This document shows, piece by piece, positions 27,745 through 38,305 of a stretch of 64,000 bases of DNA; position 1 is the stretch's first letter, and each line of letters opens with the position of its first letter. The notes beneath the pieces were generated by a model that made no database searches, was not told the DNA's origin, and saw only the letters and a list, made by a program, of their open reading frames with translations. Both the position numbers and the translations under genes were made by a program. Origin of the DNA: Vibrio ostreicida (GTDB lineage: Bacteria; Pseudomonadota; Gammaproteobacteria; Enterobacterales; Vibrionaceae); assembly GCF_013074385.2 (NCBI RefSeq), contig NZ_JABEYA020000002.1, positions 124,001 through 188,000 of the forward strand, written 5' to 3'.

Positions 27745-29262
27745 ATGACTGATGCTGTTCAGAATGAAAATCTAGAAGAAAACAAGCTGATTGCGGAGCG
27801 CCGCGGCAAGTTAGATCATATCCGCCAAAACTGCAACGCCAATGGTCACCCAAATGATTTCCGCCGTGATGCACTTGCGGGTGACCTTCAGGCAGAATTT
27901 GGTGATAAGACCAAAGAGGAATTGGAAGCGCTCAATCATATTGTCGCGATCGCTGGTCGAGTAATGGCAAAGCGAGGCCCATTCTTGGCGATCCAAGAAA
28001 CATCTGGCCGAATCCAAGCCTATGCAGCAAAAGACATTCAAAAAGCGTTAAAAGATAAGTATCAAGGTCTAGATATTGGCGACATTATTGGTGTTAAAGG
28101 TGCACTTCATAAATCAGGTAAAGGTGACCTTTATGTGAATATGGAATCGTACGAGTTGCTGACCAAAGCGCTGCGTCCACTTCCAGAGAAATACCATGGT
28201 CTCACTGACCAAGAGATGCGCTATCGCCAGCGTTATGTTGATCTCATCGTGAATGAAGACTCTCGCCAAGCATTTATCATTCGTTCCAAATTGGTTGCGT
28301 CGATTCGTAACTTTATGAGTGCCAAAGGGTACCTAGAAGTTGAAACGCCGATGATGCATGTTATTCCAGGGGGGGCGACTGCTCGTCCATTCATTACTCA
28401 TCATAATGCCCTCGATATTGATATGTATTTACGAGTCGCCCCAGAGCTGTACCTGAAACGTCTCGTTGTGGGTGGTTTTGATCGTGTATTTGAGATTAAC
28501 CGTAACTTCCGAAATGAGGGACTCTCTCCTCGTCATAATCCTGAATTTACTATGATGGAGTTCTACCAAGCCTACTCTGATTACAAAGATTTGATGGATC
28601 TGACCGAAGAGATGTTAAGTACCGTTGCGTTGGATGTTCTTGGTTCAACGTCAATGCCGTATGGTGGTGAAACGGTTGAATTTGGCGGCACTTATGCGCG
28701 TATGAGTATGTTTGAAGCGATCAAACACTACAATCCAGAACATATGGACATTCAAGCCTTAACAGAATCAGACCTGCAAGATAGAGATAAGATGGTGGCG
28801 ATTGCAAAATCTGTTCACGTCTCCGTTGAAACGTTTTGGACATGTGGGCAGTTACTTGAAGAAATTTTTGGTGAAACCGCTGAACCTCAGCTAATTCAGC
28901 CAACTTTTATTACGGGTTACCCTGCTGATATTTCACCATTGGCTCGTCGTAGTGATGACAATCCGTTTTTCACTGACCGCTTCGAGTTCTTTATTGGTGG
29001 CCGTGAAGTCGCAAACGGTTTCTCTGAGCTCAACGATGCTCAGGACCAAGATGAGCGTTTTAAAGCTCAAGTTAACGCTAAAGATGCGGGTGATGATGAA
29101 GCGATGTACTATGACGCTGATTACATTACCGCGCTAGAGCACGGTTTGCCGCCGACTGCGGGTCAGGGTATTGGTATCGACAGGCTTGTCATGCTCTTTA
29201 CAAACACTCACACCATCCGCGATGTGATTTTGTTCCCTGCGATGCGCCCACAAGGGCAGTGA
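27745..29262 (+). CDS. lysS: Lysyl-tRNA synthetase (class II)
   Basis: 505 aa from the ATG at 27745 ([12 protein letters not shown]), the length of E. coli LysS. An ATG seven codons upstream is in frame but less likely, because AGGG sits 10 nt before the chosen start. An N-terminal OB-fold anticodon-binding domain (about 55-140) is followed by the class II catalytic core. Motif 2 is [19 protein letters not shown], and motif 3 is [12 protein letters not shown] near the C-terminus. It is second in the prfB-lysS operon and ends before a strong terminator. Confidence 0.96.
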   Translation: MTDAVQNENLEENKLIAERRGKLDHIRQNCNANGHPNDFRRDALAGDLQAEFGDKTKEELEALNHIVAIAGRVMAKRGPFLAIQETSGRIQAYAAKDIQKALKDKYQGLDIGDIIGVKGALHKSGKGDLYVNMESYELLTKALRPLPEKYHGLTDQEMRYRQRYVDLIVNEDSRQAFIIRSKLVASIRNFMSAKGYLEVETPMMHVIPGGATARPFITHHNALDIDMYLRVAPELYLKRLVVGGFDRVFEINRNFRNEGLSPRHNPEFTMMEFYQAYSDYKDLMDLTEEMLSTVALDVLGSTSMPYGGETVEFGGTYARMSMFEAIKHYNPEHMDIQALTESDLQDRDKMVAIAKSVHVSVETFWTCGQLLEEIFGETAEPQLIQPTFITGYPADISPLARRSDDNPFFTDRFEFFIGGREVANGFSELNDAQDQDERFKAQVNAKDAGDDEAMYYDADYITALEHGLPPTAGQGIGIDRLVMLFTNTHTIRDVILFPAMRPQGQ

Positions 29263-29303
29263 GCACATTATCCGTCAATGCGCTTAGCTCGATGACACCC
29301 TTT

Positions 29304-29333
29304 AAACCCGATATAACGATATCGGGTTTTTTT
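29304..29333 (+). terminator. lysS terminator
   Basis: 11-bp perfect stem AAACCCGATAT/ATATCGGGTTT with loop AACG and seven T. Confidence 0.9.
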
Positions 29334-29518
29334 CGCTTCGAATTTACATCAGGGAATAAGGGGTGAGATCACGTTGAGCTTGTCGATGTCCCGCTCTTTG
29401 TTTAAAGACTGAGATAGAGATAAGAGACAGGCGATCTATTTAGAAATCTCAATGTTGTCTTTGCATGTTGAAATATTGCTTTGGGGGCGTTGGAAAGGCT
29501 AGCCAGTGCGATACGCTG

Positions 29519-31558
29519 TTAGTTTTTATGGCGTCTGTGCTGGGTGAATAACTCTTCTACTTCTTGTTTTGGTTGAGGTCGGAAGAAATGAAAGCCTTGG
29601 ATAGAGTGACAGTTGAGGTTAGAGAGCAAGGTTGCTTGTTGCTGGGTTTCTACCCCTTCGGCGACGACCGTCAGGTTAAGGGATTTCCCTAAATTAATAA
29701 TATTTTCTATAACAGTGATTTGTTTGGGTAATGTGTCGATGTCAGAAATGAAAGCGCGGTCAATTTTCAATTCGTCGATAGGAAAACGAGCTAAATAGGA
29801 TAGGGACGAATAGCCTGTCCCAAAATCGTCAATAGACAGCGCGAAGCCCAATTTTTTTATGGCTCTAAGCATTTGCAGGGTATGCTCACTATCACTCATC
29901 ACGGCGCTTTCGGTGAGCTCAAACGTTATACAGTTCGGGTCCAACTCTGTTGCACGTAACAGTTTTTCCATATAGTCGATAAGCTTCGGGTTACCAAACT
30001 GCTCTGGCGAAAGATTAATAGCGACACGCCCTAGCAAAATTCCCTGCAGTTTCCAGCGTTTTACAGTGCTGAAGACTTCACGCATAACAACGCGGCCCAA
30101 ATGCTCAATCAGCCCTGCTCGCTCGGCAACTGGAATAAATGCACTTGGACTGATATAACCTTCAACAGGGTGTTTCCAGCGAATCAATGCTTCGGCACCG
30201 TTAATACTGAAGTCACGAGCGTTAACTTTAGGTTGATACCAAACTTCTAAGCCATTTTGTTGCAGGGCTTTTTGTAGCTCGATCTCAAGCCACAGACGCA
30301 TTCTGGCTTCTTTATTCATTTGGTCATTAAATTTGATCAGGCGATTACGCCCTCTGTCTTTGGCTTCATACATTGCAGTATCTGCATTTTGCAACAAGAG
30401 GCGAGCATCGCTGCCATCATCGGGGTAAATGACACTGCCAATAGAACAGGAAAGACGTTTACTAAAGTGCTGGAGGTCAAAAGGTTGATTGATCAGAGAA
30501 ATAATGCGTTCTGCCAATACCTCTGCCATACGATTGTTATCGGGGTTTGGTAGAATAAGGCCAAATTCATCGCCACCTAGGTGGCCTACAACCGCATGTG
30601 ATGGCATTAACCTTTTCAATCGAGATGAGACTTCCTTAATGACTTTATCACCAATATGATGACCCAAAGAGTCATTGATGTTTTTAAAGTTATCGATATC
30701 CAGATAGAGAAGTAAGAGCGGGGTGTCACTCTCGATGAAGTGCTCCAGTCGTTTCGTAAAACCAAAGCGGCTGTGTATTCCAGTGAGTGAATCGATATGG
30801 ATATCTTCTAACGATTTCTGGTGAGGAAGCTGAGAGCTTTCATCTGCGTCTTGAATCAAGACTAGCTGCGAACGAGCACCAAAGATTAAAGTATCATCTG
30901 CTTGGAGTTTAACTCGGCGTTCAAAACCACAACGTGGGCCGGTCAAGCAGATCAGCGCGCCTTGGGTCAGGTCTTGACTCAACGTTTGGCTGAACACAGT
31001 CTTTGTTTGTTGATCAATAAAGAGTCGAGAAAGTGCTTCGCCGAGCAAGTCTTGGTTTTCATTAAAACCGAGTAAACGAACCGCCGCCGGGTTAGCCGAT
31101 ATAATGCAGTCATCCTCTATGATCAACAGCCCGATAGGTAATATCGAGGCCAGTGTGGAATACTTTCCTTCAGATTCTTCTAGAGAATGGATAAGAATAT
31201 GTTTTTCTGAGGTATCAACAGCACTAAACGAGATGTATTTAATTTCATCATTGATTTCAATCGGTGTGAGGCTGAAATGCAAGCTGGTTTCAAGATCAAT
31301 ATCATTGAGCGTGATCTCTGCTTCAAGAGACTCCCCTTTAAATGCACGCTCATAATAGGGTCTAAGGTGATGATAGAAGTGTTGACCAAGGATTTGAGGG
31401 TCATTCATACCGATCAAGTTTTGAGTGGAAAGCCCAGCAATGTCGCAATAGCGCCCGTTGACCATGACATAATTATGCTGGCTATCTAAAATCGCGAAAA
31501 AGAACGGGCTGTTTGCCGTTATTTTCGAAAACCAATGCTGAAGTTGTTGCGAAAGCAT
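29519..31558 (-). CDS. PAS-GGDEF-EAL cyclic-di-GMP protein
   Basis: 679 aa from the ATG at 31558; a TTG one codon earlier is also in frame. There are no membrane segments, so it is a soluble sensor with two PAS-like domains (about 8-120 and 130-240). GGDEF is intact (329-333), as are EAL (457-459), DDFGTGYSS (578-586), KIDRAF (599-604) and EGVE (635-638). Both cyclase and phosphodiesterase activity are therefore possible, and which one prevails cannot be read from sequence. The likely role is adjusting cyclic-di-GMP to a cytoplasmic signal such as redox state or a small ligand. It is unrelated in operon structure to its neighbours. Confidence 0.9.
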   Translation of the reverse strand: MLSQQLQHWFSKITANSPFFFAILDSQHNYVMVNGRYCDIAGLSTQNLIGMNDPQILGQHFYHHLRPYYERAFKGESLEAEITLNDIDLETSLHFSLTPIEINDEIKYISFSAVDTSEKHILIHSLEESEGKYSTLASILPIGLLIIEDDCIISANPAAVRLLGFNENQDLLGEALSRLFIDQQTKTVFSQTLSQDLTQGALICLTGPRCGFERRVKLQADDTLIFGARSQLVLIQDADESSQLPHQKSLEDIHIDSLTGIHSRFGFTKRLEHFIESDTPLLLLYLDIDNFKNINDSLGHHIGDKVIKEVSSRLKRLMPSHAVVGHLGGDEFGLILPNPDNNRMAEVLAERIISLINQPFDLQHFSKRLSCSIGSVIYPDDGSDARLLLQNADTAMYEAKDRGRNRLIKFNDQMNKEARMRLWLEIELQKALQQNGLEVWYQPKVNARDFSINGAEALIRWKHPVEGYISPSAFIPVAERAGLIEHLGRVVMREVFSTVKRWKLQGILLGRVAINLSPEQFGNPKLIDYMEKLLRATELDPNCITFELTESAVMSDSEHTLQMLRAIKKLGFALSIDDFGTGYSSLSYLARFPIDELKIDRAFISDIDTLPKQITVIENIINLGKSLNLTVVAEGVETQQQATLLSNLNCHSIQGFHFFRPQPKQEVEELFTQHRRHKN

Positions 31559-32014
31559 CAAGGGTACTACCGATTATCCAAAGAGCAATGCGAGTCACTG
31601 CGATATGACGAAAGTAATTCCGCTAACTATAACTGCGATTGCAAACAGATTAAAGCGTTAGGGGCATCAGAGGAAACATTTGACATAAAATCGGAATCGT
31701 TCCCAAAGTAAGAAGGACACTGAAGTAGCGCTCCAAAACGTAAGGGGGGTTCATTCGATGAACAATAGGTATTCTCAACGCAGAGCGTCGTTGTCACCGA
31801 TTTTCAGCGTAGATAGTAACGCTAAGTACGAAAACACACATCTGTAGGGTATGTCTTCGGACAACTGAATGGTGCCATTAGGTTGGTAGGGCTTTAAGGG
31901 CCAAATAGTCACACGGTCCACTACTGATTAGCTGCTCACTAATCAGAATAAATCTGTTAGTTGATTTCGTGATTAAAAGGTTACAATTACCGATTACACT
32001 CAAAGAGGTTATAA
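31559..32014. other. Intergenic region between PAS-GGDEF-EAL gene and GNAT gene
   Basis: 456 bp with no supportable gene. The only clear structure is an inverted repeat, CTGATTAG-N7-CTAATCAG, at 31924-31946, described separately. Most of the rest is of ordinary composition without repeats. Confidence 0.5.
31924..31946. promoter_or_regulatory. Perfect inverted repeat upstream of the GNAT gene
   Basis: Arms CTGATTAG/CTAATCAG with a 7-nt spacer, centred 80 bp before the GNAT start. There is no T tract, so it looks more like an operator than a terminator. TTGATT and TACAAT further on (spacer only 15) might be promoter elements. The binding protein is unknown. Confidence 0.35.
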
Positions 32015-32521
32015 ATGCTAATTCGAACTGAAGCGCCGGTGGATATACTCGCAGTCGATAGATTGCTTAAATCTGTTTTTGAGACCGATTCAGAAGCTGA
32101 ACTCGTGATGAGGTTGAGAGAAAACGGTCGTAGAACGTTGTCGCTTGTTGCTTGCAATGACGATGGTGAGGTTGTGGGTTATGTTATGTTTAGCCCTGTC
32201 ACCCTCAATGATGAAGAACTAAACTGGCAGGCCCTTGCGCCTTTAGCCGTGAAGCCTGAGTATCGTCGCCAAGGTATTGCGACAGAGCTAGTAAAAGAAG
32301 GGCTTATTATTTTAACAGAATTCAATTACCCTGCTTGTGTCGTGATGGGTGACCTGAAATTTTATGGCCAATTTGGATTTGCACCTGGTCAAGAATACAA
32401 TCTGCAAAGCCAAAGGGACACGACGTCACAGGACTTTCATGCCATTGCTTTGACGGAAAATGAATTTAACGAAAGAAAAGGAGTGGTGGGTTTTAGCCCT
32501 GAATTTCACTCAATGAGTTAA
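32015..32521 (+). CDS. GNAT family N-acetyltransferase (YhbS-like)
   Basis: 168 aa. The GNAT acetyl-CoA loop is visible in VKPEYRRQGIATELVKEG (about 88-105), preceded by the beta-bulge LAPLAV. The following VVMGDLKFYGQFGF is typical of the YhbS-like subgroup. The substrate is unknown: it could acetylate a small molecule, a lipid-linked amine or a protein. AGAGG precedes the ATG. The gene stands alone between an operator-like repeat and secG. Confidence 0.85.
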   Translation: MLIRTEAPVDILAVDRLLKSVFETDSEAELVMRLRENGRRTLSLVACNDDGEVVGYVMFSPVTLNDEELNWQALAPLAVKPEYRRQGIATELVKEGLIILTEFNYPACVVMGDLKFYGQFGFAPGQEYNLQSQRDTTSQDFHAIALTENEFNERKGVVGFSPEFHSMS

Positions 32522-32593
32522 ACAGCACGATCTCGAGAGCAAAATTGTGTTTTTGTCCTTTTTTTAACCATTTAGCCCTCAGTGACTCTTTTT

Positions 32594-32623
32594 TTGAAAA
32601 ATTATGCTTGTCAGCGGTATAAC
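32594..32623 (+). promoter_or_regulatory. Candidate promoter of secG
   Basis: TTGAAA (32594-32599), 18-bp spacer, TATAAC (32618-32623), about 105 bp before the secG start. A dedicated promoter makes sense because secG no longer follows glmM. Confidence 0.45.
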
Positions 32624-32727
32624 GTTTCGCTAGTATTGCTCCGCCTTCACAAGGGAGGTCGCTAGCCTTGTTCGTGAGATGTTTTCGAACGGCGCTGGCT
32701 CAACAATTTGGAACATAGGTGGAAGCA

Positions 32728-33063
32728 ATGTTTACAGTTCTACTTGTGATTTACCTGTTGGCAGCGATCGGTGTGATTGGCCTAGTGTTGATTCAACAAG
32801 GTAAAGGCGCAGATATGGGAGCCTCATTCGGAGCAGGTGCATCAAACACAGTGTTTGGCGCAAGTGGCTCGGGGAACTTCCTAACCAGAATGACTGCAGT
32901 TTTTGCAACAGTATTTTTTATCCTCAGCTTAGTCTTAGGTAACATGTCCACCCATAAAACTGAATCTCAGTGGGTTGACCCGACTCAAGGTCAAGTGATA
33001 CAGCAAGCTGACGATGCAGCGAGTGAAGTTCCAGCCCCAACGGGTGATGAAATTCCTCAATAA
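32728..33063 (+). CDS. secG: Protein translocase subunit SecG
   Basis: 111 aa (E. coli 110) from the ATG at 32728 with AGGTGGA upstream; a GTG three codons earlier is rejected. Two membrane helices (about 2-20 and 52-72) flank the conserved LIQQGKGADMGASFGAGAS loop and the SGSGNFLTRMTA block. The C-terminal tail is polar. It assists SecYE in preprotein translocation at the inner membrane. tRNA-Leu begins 31 bp downstream. Confidence 0.96.
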   Translation: MFTVLLVIYLLAAIGVIGLVLIQQGKGADMGASFGAGASNTVFGASGSGNFLTRMTAVFATVFFILSLVLGNMSTHKTESQWVDPTQGQVIQQADDAASEVPAPTGDEIPQ

Positions 33064-33094
33064 GCTTTTTTCTAGCTTAAGAATAGAATTAGCT

Positions 33095-33178
33095 GCCGAG
33101 ATGGTGAAATTGGTAGACACGCTAGCATGAGGTGCTAGTGCCTTTGGTGTGAGGGTTCGAGTCCCTCTCTCGGCACCA
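33095..33178 (+). tRNA. leuU: tRNA-Leu (anticodon GAG)
   Basis: 84 nt including an encoded CCA. The acceptor arms GCCGAGA/TCTCGGC pair fully. The anticodon stem CTAGC/GCTAG encloses ATGAGGT, giving anticodon GAG. The long variable arm and the T-loop GGTTCGAGTCC are as expected of a class II tRNA. It reads CUC and CUU. Its position after secG matches leuU of E. coli. Confidence 0.95.
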
Positions 33179-33190
33179 TTATTTACAAAC

Positions 33191-33218
33191 TTGTAATACA
33201 CCTTGGAGAGCGTATAAT
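33191..33218 (+). promoter_or_regulatory. Candidate promoter of the initiator tRNA-rimP-nusA-infB unit
   Basis: TTGTAA (33191-33196), 16-bp spacer, perfect TATAAT (33213-33218). Position +1 would lie about 10 bp before the tRNA. Confidence 0.6.
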
Positions 33219-33233
33219 GCTCGACAAGTCGGA

Positions 33234-33310
<77 letters not shown>

Positions 33311-33404
33311 ATCCTTTATAGGATGTTGGCAAGTTTGCACAGTCGCTTATAGCTGCTGTGAGTTAAGCAACATCGGTGTGCTTAACACATCAGGGTCCAG
33401 CATC

Positions 33405-33431
33405 AAAAAACCCCGACTTTCGGGGTTTTTT
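33405..33431 (+). terminator. Terminator/attenuator between tRNA-fMet and rimP
   Basis: Stem AAAAAACCCCGA/TCGGGGTTTTTT with a 3-nt loop. Just before it, a GTTAAGCA/TGCTTAAC hairpin occupies 33362-33388. The rimP operon must be reached by read-through or by a promoter after 33431. Confidence 0.85.
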
Positions 33432-33522
33432 GTTATCTGAATTTCCACTTTTTGGTTATTTGGGTATTGCTTGGAATTTAAAATGGGCTCTGAGCCCTTT
33501 TTTTGTTTCTGGAGTGGTTTAA

Positions 33523-33978
33523 ATGACTGGTTTAGAAAGACAACTTACTGAAATGCTTGACGCGCCAGTTGCAGCGTCAGGTTATGAATTGGTGGGATTG
33601 GAATTCATTCGCGCAGGCGAACATTCAACGTTACGTATTTACATTGACCATGAGAATGGTATCACAGTCGATGATTGTGCAGAAGTGAGTCGGCAAGTCA
33701 GCGCTGTGATGGACGTTGAAGACCCCATCACCGTTGCTTACAACCTAGAAGTGTCCTCTCCGGGTTTAGAAAGACCACTTTTCAAAGCGGCACATTACCA
33801 ACAATTTATTGGTCATGAGGTAAGCCTTGTTTTGAAAATGGCTGTTGGAAATCGTCGTAAGTGGAAGGGGATTATCCATTCTATCGAAGGTGAAACAGTG
33901 GCAGTTACTGTGGACGGTAACGCTGAAGAATTTGCGCTTAGCAACATTTCAAAAGCTAACCTGATCCCGAAATTTTAA
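33523..33978 (+). CDS. rimP: Ribosome maturation factor RimP
   Basis: 151 aa (E. coli about 150). It acts in 30S maturation. The N-terminal alpha/beta domain contains [23 protein letters not shown], and the C-terminal SH3-like barrel includes [12 protein letters not shown] and KANLIPKF. It is the first gene of the conserved rimP-nusA-infB operon and ends 24 bp before nusA. Confidence 0.96.
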   Translation: MTGLERQLTEMLDAPVAASGYELVGLEFIRAGEHSTLRIYIDHENGITVDDCAEVSRQVSAVMDVEDPITVAYNLEVSSPGLERPLFKAAHYQQFIGHEVSLVLKMAVGNRRKWKGIIHSIEGETVAVTVDGNAEEFALSNISKANLIPKF

Positions 33979-34002
33979 TTAAGGTCTTAGAGGCTATTTA
34001 AA

Positions 34003-35490
34003 ATGAGTAAAGAAATTTTAGCGGTAGCGGAAGCGGTATCGAATGAAAAAGGGGTACCTCGTGAGCGTATCTTTGAAGCCCTTGAAATTGCTTTGGCTAC
34101 ATCCACGAAGAAAAAGCATGAAATTGAAATTGACGTACGAGTTGAGATTGACCGTAAAACGGGTGAATTCGATACTTTCCGTCGCTGGTTAGTGGTGGCG
34201 GATGTAGAGCACCCAACCAAAGAGATTTCTATCGAGGCAGCACAATACGACGATGAATCCTGCGAGCTGGGCGATTTTATTGAAGATGAAATCGAGTCTG
34301 TTAAATTCGACCGAATCACGACACAGACTGCGAAGCAAGTCATTGTGCAAAAAGTCCGTGAAGCTGAGCGAGCACAGATAGTTGAGCAGTTTATTGATAA
34401 TGAGGGTGAACTGGTCACTGGCGTTGTTAAGAAAGCCACTCGTGAGAACATTATTTTGGATTTGGGTAATAATGCGGAAGCGGTGATCTTACGTGATGAT
34501 CAACTCCCACGTGAAAACCATCGCCCAGGCGACCGTGTTCGCGGACTTCTTTATCGTGTTGCTCCAGATGCTCGTGGTTTCCAGCTATTTATTACGCGCT
34601 CTAAGCCTGAAATGTTGGCAGAACTGTTTCGTGTCGAAGTCCCGGAAATAGCGGAAGAGATTATCGAACTTAAAGGTGCCGCCCGCGATCCGGGTTCTCG
34701 TGCCAAGATTGCGGTCAAAACCAATGACAAGCGCATTGACCCTGTTGGTGCTTGTGTAGGTATGCGCGGCGCTCGTGTTCAGGCTGTATCAGGTGAACTT
34801 GGCGGCGAACGTATTGACATTGTGCTGTGGGATGACAATCCGGCGCAGTTTGTTATCAATGCGATGGCCCCTGCTGATGTGGCATCAATTATTGTTGATG
34901 AAGATGCCCATGCGATGGACATTGCCGTTGAAGCGGATAACCTTGCACAAGCGATTGGACGCAGCGGTCAGAATGTGCGTTTGGCCTCTCAGCTTACAGG
35001 CTGGGAACTGAATGTGATGACGGTTGCTGACTTGCATAAAAAACATGCAGAAGAGTCGCAAGCGTCAATTGAAAACTTTATGAAGTACCTTGATATTGAA
35101 GAAGATTTTGCTCAACTACTTGTTGAAGAAGGTTTCTCTTCATTAGAAGAAGTTGCGTATGTGCCAGTCAACGAACTTCTTGAGGTCGATGGTTTGGACG
35201 AAGATCTCATCGAAGAGCTACGTAATCGTGCAAAAGATGCGCTGACCACTATAGCGCTTGCTCAGGAGGAGTCATTTGACGGCCTAGAGCCTGCGGAAGA
35301 CCTATTAGCACTTGAGGGTTTAGCGCGTGAGATGGCATTCAAACTGGCAGCCAAAGGAGTCATTACACTCGAAGATTTGGCGGATCAGGGTATTGATGAT
35401 ATCGAAGATATTGAAGGCCTAACTGAAGAATATGCGGGCGAGCTGATTATGGCTGCACGTAATATCTGTTGGTTTGGCGAAGACGCATAA
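34003..35490 (+). CDS. nusA: Transcription termination/antitermination factor NusA
   Basis: 495 aa, the E. coli length. An N-terminal RNA-polymerase-binding domain (about 1-130) is followed by S1 (about 135-200, starting [12 protein letters not shown]), two KH domains (about 200-345, with [17 protein letters not shown] and [13 protein letters not shown]), and two acidic C-terminal repeats that bind alphaCTD and N protein. It controls pausing, termination and rRNA antitermination. It lies between rimP and infB with 24- and 21-bp gaps. Confidence 0.97.
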   Translation: MSKEILAVAEAVSNEKGVPRERIFEALEIALATSTKKKHEIEIDVRVEIDRKTGEFDTFRRWLVVADVEHPTKEISIEAAQYDDESCELGDFIEDEIESVKFDRITTQTAKQVIVQKVREAERAQIVEQFIDNEGELVTGVVKKATRENIILDLGNNAEAVILRDDQLPRENHRPGDRVRGLLYRVAPDARGFQLFITRSKPEMLAELFRVEVPEIAEEIIELKGAARDPGSRAKIAVKTNDKRIDPVGACVGMRGARVQAVSGELGGERIDIVLWDDNPAQFVINAMAPADVASIIVDEDAHAMDIAVEADNLAQAIGRSGQNVRLASQLTGWELNVMTVADLHKKHAEESQASIENFMKYLDIEEDFAQLLVEEGFSSLEEVAYVPVNELLEVDGLDEDLIEELRNRAKDALTTIALAQEESFDGLEPAEDLLALEGLAREMAFKLAAKGVITLEDLADQGIDDIEDIEGLTEEYAGELIMAARNICWFGEDA

Positions 35491-35511
35491 TTTCAGCAAG
35501 GAGAAAGCGGC

Positions 35512-38190
35512 ATGACACAAATTACTGTTAAGGCACTGAGTGAAGAAATTGGTACACCAGTGGACCGCTTGTTAGAGCAACTTGCTGATGCCGGTATGAC
35601 AAAAGCGAGTTCTGAGCAGGTATCGGAAGAAGAAAAACAACAGCTTCTTACTTACCTGAAAAAAGAGCATGGTGACACTTCAGGTGATACCTCTCCGACT
35701 CGTTTGACTCTACAGCGTAAAACTCGTAGTACACTCAGCGTCAATGCGGGTGGCGGCAAGAGTAAAGATGTTCAAGTAGAAGTTCGAAAAAAACGAACTT
35801 ATGTGAAACGCAGCACTATCGAAGATGACGCAAATCGTGAGGCTGAGGAAGCAGCAAAGCGTGAAGCCGAAGAACATGAGAAGCGTGAAGCTGAAGAGTT
35901 AGCACAACGTGAAGCTGCAGAAAAAGCACAACGCGAGGCCGAAGAGAAAGCGAAACGAGAAGCGGACGCAAAACGTGAAGCTGAAGAGAAAGCCAAACGC
36001 GTACAAGCTGATAAGGCTAAAAAAGACATGAATGCAAAAAGTGCGGAAGTGAATACGGAAGCAAAAAAAGAAGCTGATGAACTAAAACGTCGTCAGGAAG
36101 AAGAAGCCCAGCGTAAAGCGGAAGAAGAAGCCGCTAAGCTTGTTGAAGAAGCTCGTAAACTGGCTGAAGAAAACGAAGCTCGTTGGACAGAAGAAGAACG
36201 TAAGAAGAAAGAGTTGGAAAATTCTGACTATCACGTTACGACGTCTTCTTATGCTCGTGAAGCTGAAGATGCTGCTGACCGTAAAGAAGAGGGCGGTCGT
36301 CGCAAGAAGAAGAAGAAAGCTGAAGAACCTGCTCGTGGTGGGCGTAATCAGCGTGGCGGAAAAAGTCGCAACAAAGGCAAACTCGCTAAGCCAACTTCTA
36401 TGCAACACGGTTTTGATAAGACAGCAACCGTTGCTAAATCTGACGTTGTTATTGGAGAGACCATCGTTGTTTCTGAACTGGCGAACAAAATGTCAGTGAA
36501 AGGGACCGAGGTCATTAAAGTAATGATGAAAATGGGCGCAATGGCGACCATCAATCAGGTGATCGATCAGGAAACGGCCCAAGTCGTTGCCGAAGAAATG
36601 GGCCACAAAGCCATTCTTCGTAAAGAGAACGAGCTAGAAGAGGCTGTTCTATTGGATCGTGATAATAATGCGGAAGCGGTACATCGTGCTCCGGTAGTTA
36701 CCATCATGGGTCACGTAGACCACGGTAAAACATCAACACTGGATTATATTCGTAAAGCGCATGTTGCTTCTGGCGAAGCAGGAGGTATTACCCAGCATAT
36801 TGGCGCCTATCATGTCGAAACTGAAAACGGCATGATCACCTTCTTGGATACTCCTGGACACGCAGCCTTTACTGCTATGCGTGCCCGCGGTGCTCAGGCA
36901 ACGGATATCGTTGTCCTTGTTGTTGCTGCTGATGACGGTGTAATGCCACAGACAATTGAAGCCATTCAGCATGCAAAAGCTGCGGGCGTTCCTTTGATTG
37001 TTGCTGTGAATAAGATCGATAAAGAAGGCGCGAATCCAGACAACGTTAAGAATGAGCTGGCTCAGTATGATGTTATTCCTGAAGAGTGGGGCGGTGAGAA
37101 CATGTTTGTTCACATCTCTGCTAAACAAGGAACTAATATTGAAGGCCTGCTTGAGACTATTCTCCTTCAATCAGAAGTTCTTGAACTCAATGCAGTTGAA
37201 GAAGGCATGGCCTCAGGTGTTGTTGTCGAATCGCGCTTAGACAAAGGTCGTGGTCCGGTAGCGACTGTACTGGTTCAGTCAGGTACGCTGAATAAGGGTG
37301 ATATTGTCCTTTGTGGTCAGGAATATGGTCGCGTCCGTGCAATGCGCGATGAAAATGGCCAAGAAGTCATGACTGCTGGTCCGTCTATTCCGGTTGAAAT
37401 ATTAGGCCTGTCTGGCGTCCCTGCTTCTGGTGATGAAGCAACGGTTGTACGTGATGAACGTAAAGCACGTGAAGTTGCTAACTACCGCCAAGGTAAGTTC
37501 CGTGACGTTAAGCTTGCTCGTCAGCAGAAAGCGAAACTTGAAAATATGTTCTCGAACATGGAAGCAGGTGAAGTCGCTGAGTTAAATGTTGTCCTGAAAG
37601 CGGACGTACAAGGTTCAGTTGAGGCTATCTCTGATTCATTACGTAAGCTGTCGACGGATGAAGTGAAAGTCAATATTGTTGGTTCTGGTGTCGGTGGTAT
37701 TACTGAGACTGACGCAGTGTTGGCCGCGGCATCAAATGCGATTGTTCTTGGCTTTAACGTACGTGCTGATGCATCTGCTCGCCGTACTATCGAGACTGAG
37801 AATCTAGATCTGCGTTACTACTCAATCATTTATCAATTGATTGATGAAGTGAAGCAAGCCATGGGTGGTATGCTTGCACCAGAATTTAGGCAAGAGATTA
37901 TCGGCCTTGCTGAAGTTCGTGATGTCTTCAAATCACCTAAACTTGGCGCGATCGCCGGTTGTATGGTTACTGAAGGCTTAATCAAGCGTAATAACCCAAT
38001 CCGTGTACTTCGCGAAAACGTGGTTATTTACGAAGGTGAACTTGAGTCACTGCGTCGATTTAAAGACGATGTTCAAGAAGTGAAGAATGGCTATGAATGT
38101 GGTATCGGCGTTAAGAACTACAATGATGTTCGCGTTGGTGACCAAATCGAAGTCTTCGAAACAGTGGAAATCAAACGTACACTGGACTAA
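35512..38190 (+). CDS. infB: Translation initiation factor IF-2
   Basis: 892 aa (E. coli 890). An N-terminal IF2N domain (1-50) is followed by a very charged Ala/Glu/Lys/Arg helix of about 130 residues (about 105-235) built from near-repeats of [10 protein letters not shown] basic KKKKKAEE stretch and a second IF2N-like domain (about 315-365) come next. The G domain has GHVDHGKT (400-407), DTPGH (446-450) and NKID (500-503), followed by domains II-IV that bind fMet-tRNA. It brings initiator tRNA to the 30S subunit. GGAG is upstream. The highly repetitive purine-rich part of the gene (35830-36220) reflects the helix and is not a DNA repeat element. Confidence 0.97.
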   Translation: MTQITVKALSEEIGTPVDRLLEQLADAGMTKASSEQVSEEEKQQLLTYLKKEHGDTSGDTSPTRLTLQRKTRSTLSVNAGGGKSKDVQVEVRKKRTYVKRSTIEDDANREAEEAAKREAEEHEKREAEELAQREAAEKAQREAEEKAKREADAKREAEEKAKRVQADKAKKDMNAKSAEVNTEAKKEADELKRRQEEEAQRKAEEEAAKLVEEARKLAEENEARWTEEERKKKELENSDYHVTTSSYAREAEDAADRKEEGGRRKKKKKAEEPARGGRNQRGGKSRNKGKLAKPTSMQHGFDKTATVAKSDVVIGETIVVSELANKMSVKGTEVIKVMMKMGAMATINQVIDQETAQVVAEEMGHKAILRKENELEEAVLLDRDNNAEAVHRAPVVTIMGHVDHGKTSTLDYIRKAHVASGEAGGITQHIGAYHVETENGMITFLDTPGHAAFTAMRARGAQATDIVVLVVAADDGVMPQTIEAIQHAKAAGVPLIVAVNKIDKEGANPDNVKNELAQYDVIPEEWGGENMFVHISAKQGTNIEGLLETILLQSEVLELNAVEEGMASGVVVESRLDKGRGPVATVLVQSGTLNKGDIVLCGQEYGRVRAMRDENGQEVMTAGPSIPVEILGLSGVPASGDEATVVRDERKAREVANYRQGKFRDVKLARQQKAKLENMFSNMEAGEVAELNVVLKADVQGSVEAISDSLRKLSTDEVKVNIVGSGVGGITETDAVLAAASNAIVLGFNVRADASARRTIETENLDLRYYSIIYQLIDEVKQAMGGMLAPEFRQEIIGLAEVRDVFKSPKLGAIAGCMVTEGLIKRNNPIRVLRENVVIYEGELESLRRFKDDVQEVKNGYECGIGVKNYNDVRVGDQIEVFETVEIKRTLD

Positions 38191-38251
38191 TTGACTAACA
38201 TTAACCACGATATCGTTGACAGATAAGTGGTAATTGGTTGTTGAATACACC

Positions 38252-38282
38252 ATGGGGGGCTGGCATTTGACCATCCCCCCAT
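38252..38282 (+). other. Hairpin between infB and rbfA
   Basis: 8-bp GC-rich stem ATGGGGGG/CCCCCCAT plus an inner TGG/CCA, followed by TTCTTTCTATTT rather than a clean T tract. It may be a partial terminator or an RNA processing site that lowers rbfA-truB expression relative to infB. Confidence 0.5.
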
Positions 38283-38305
38283 TCTTTCTATTTGTGAGAA
38301 ATTTT

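Noticed and set aside
35830..36220. Tandem DNA repeat or CRISPR-like array in infB
   Set aside because: The repetition is in the protein helix, the units vary at DNA level, and the frame is continuous.
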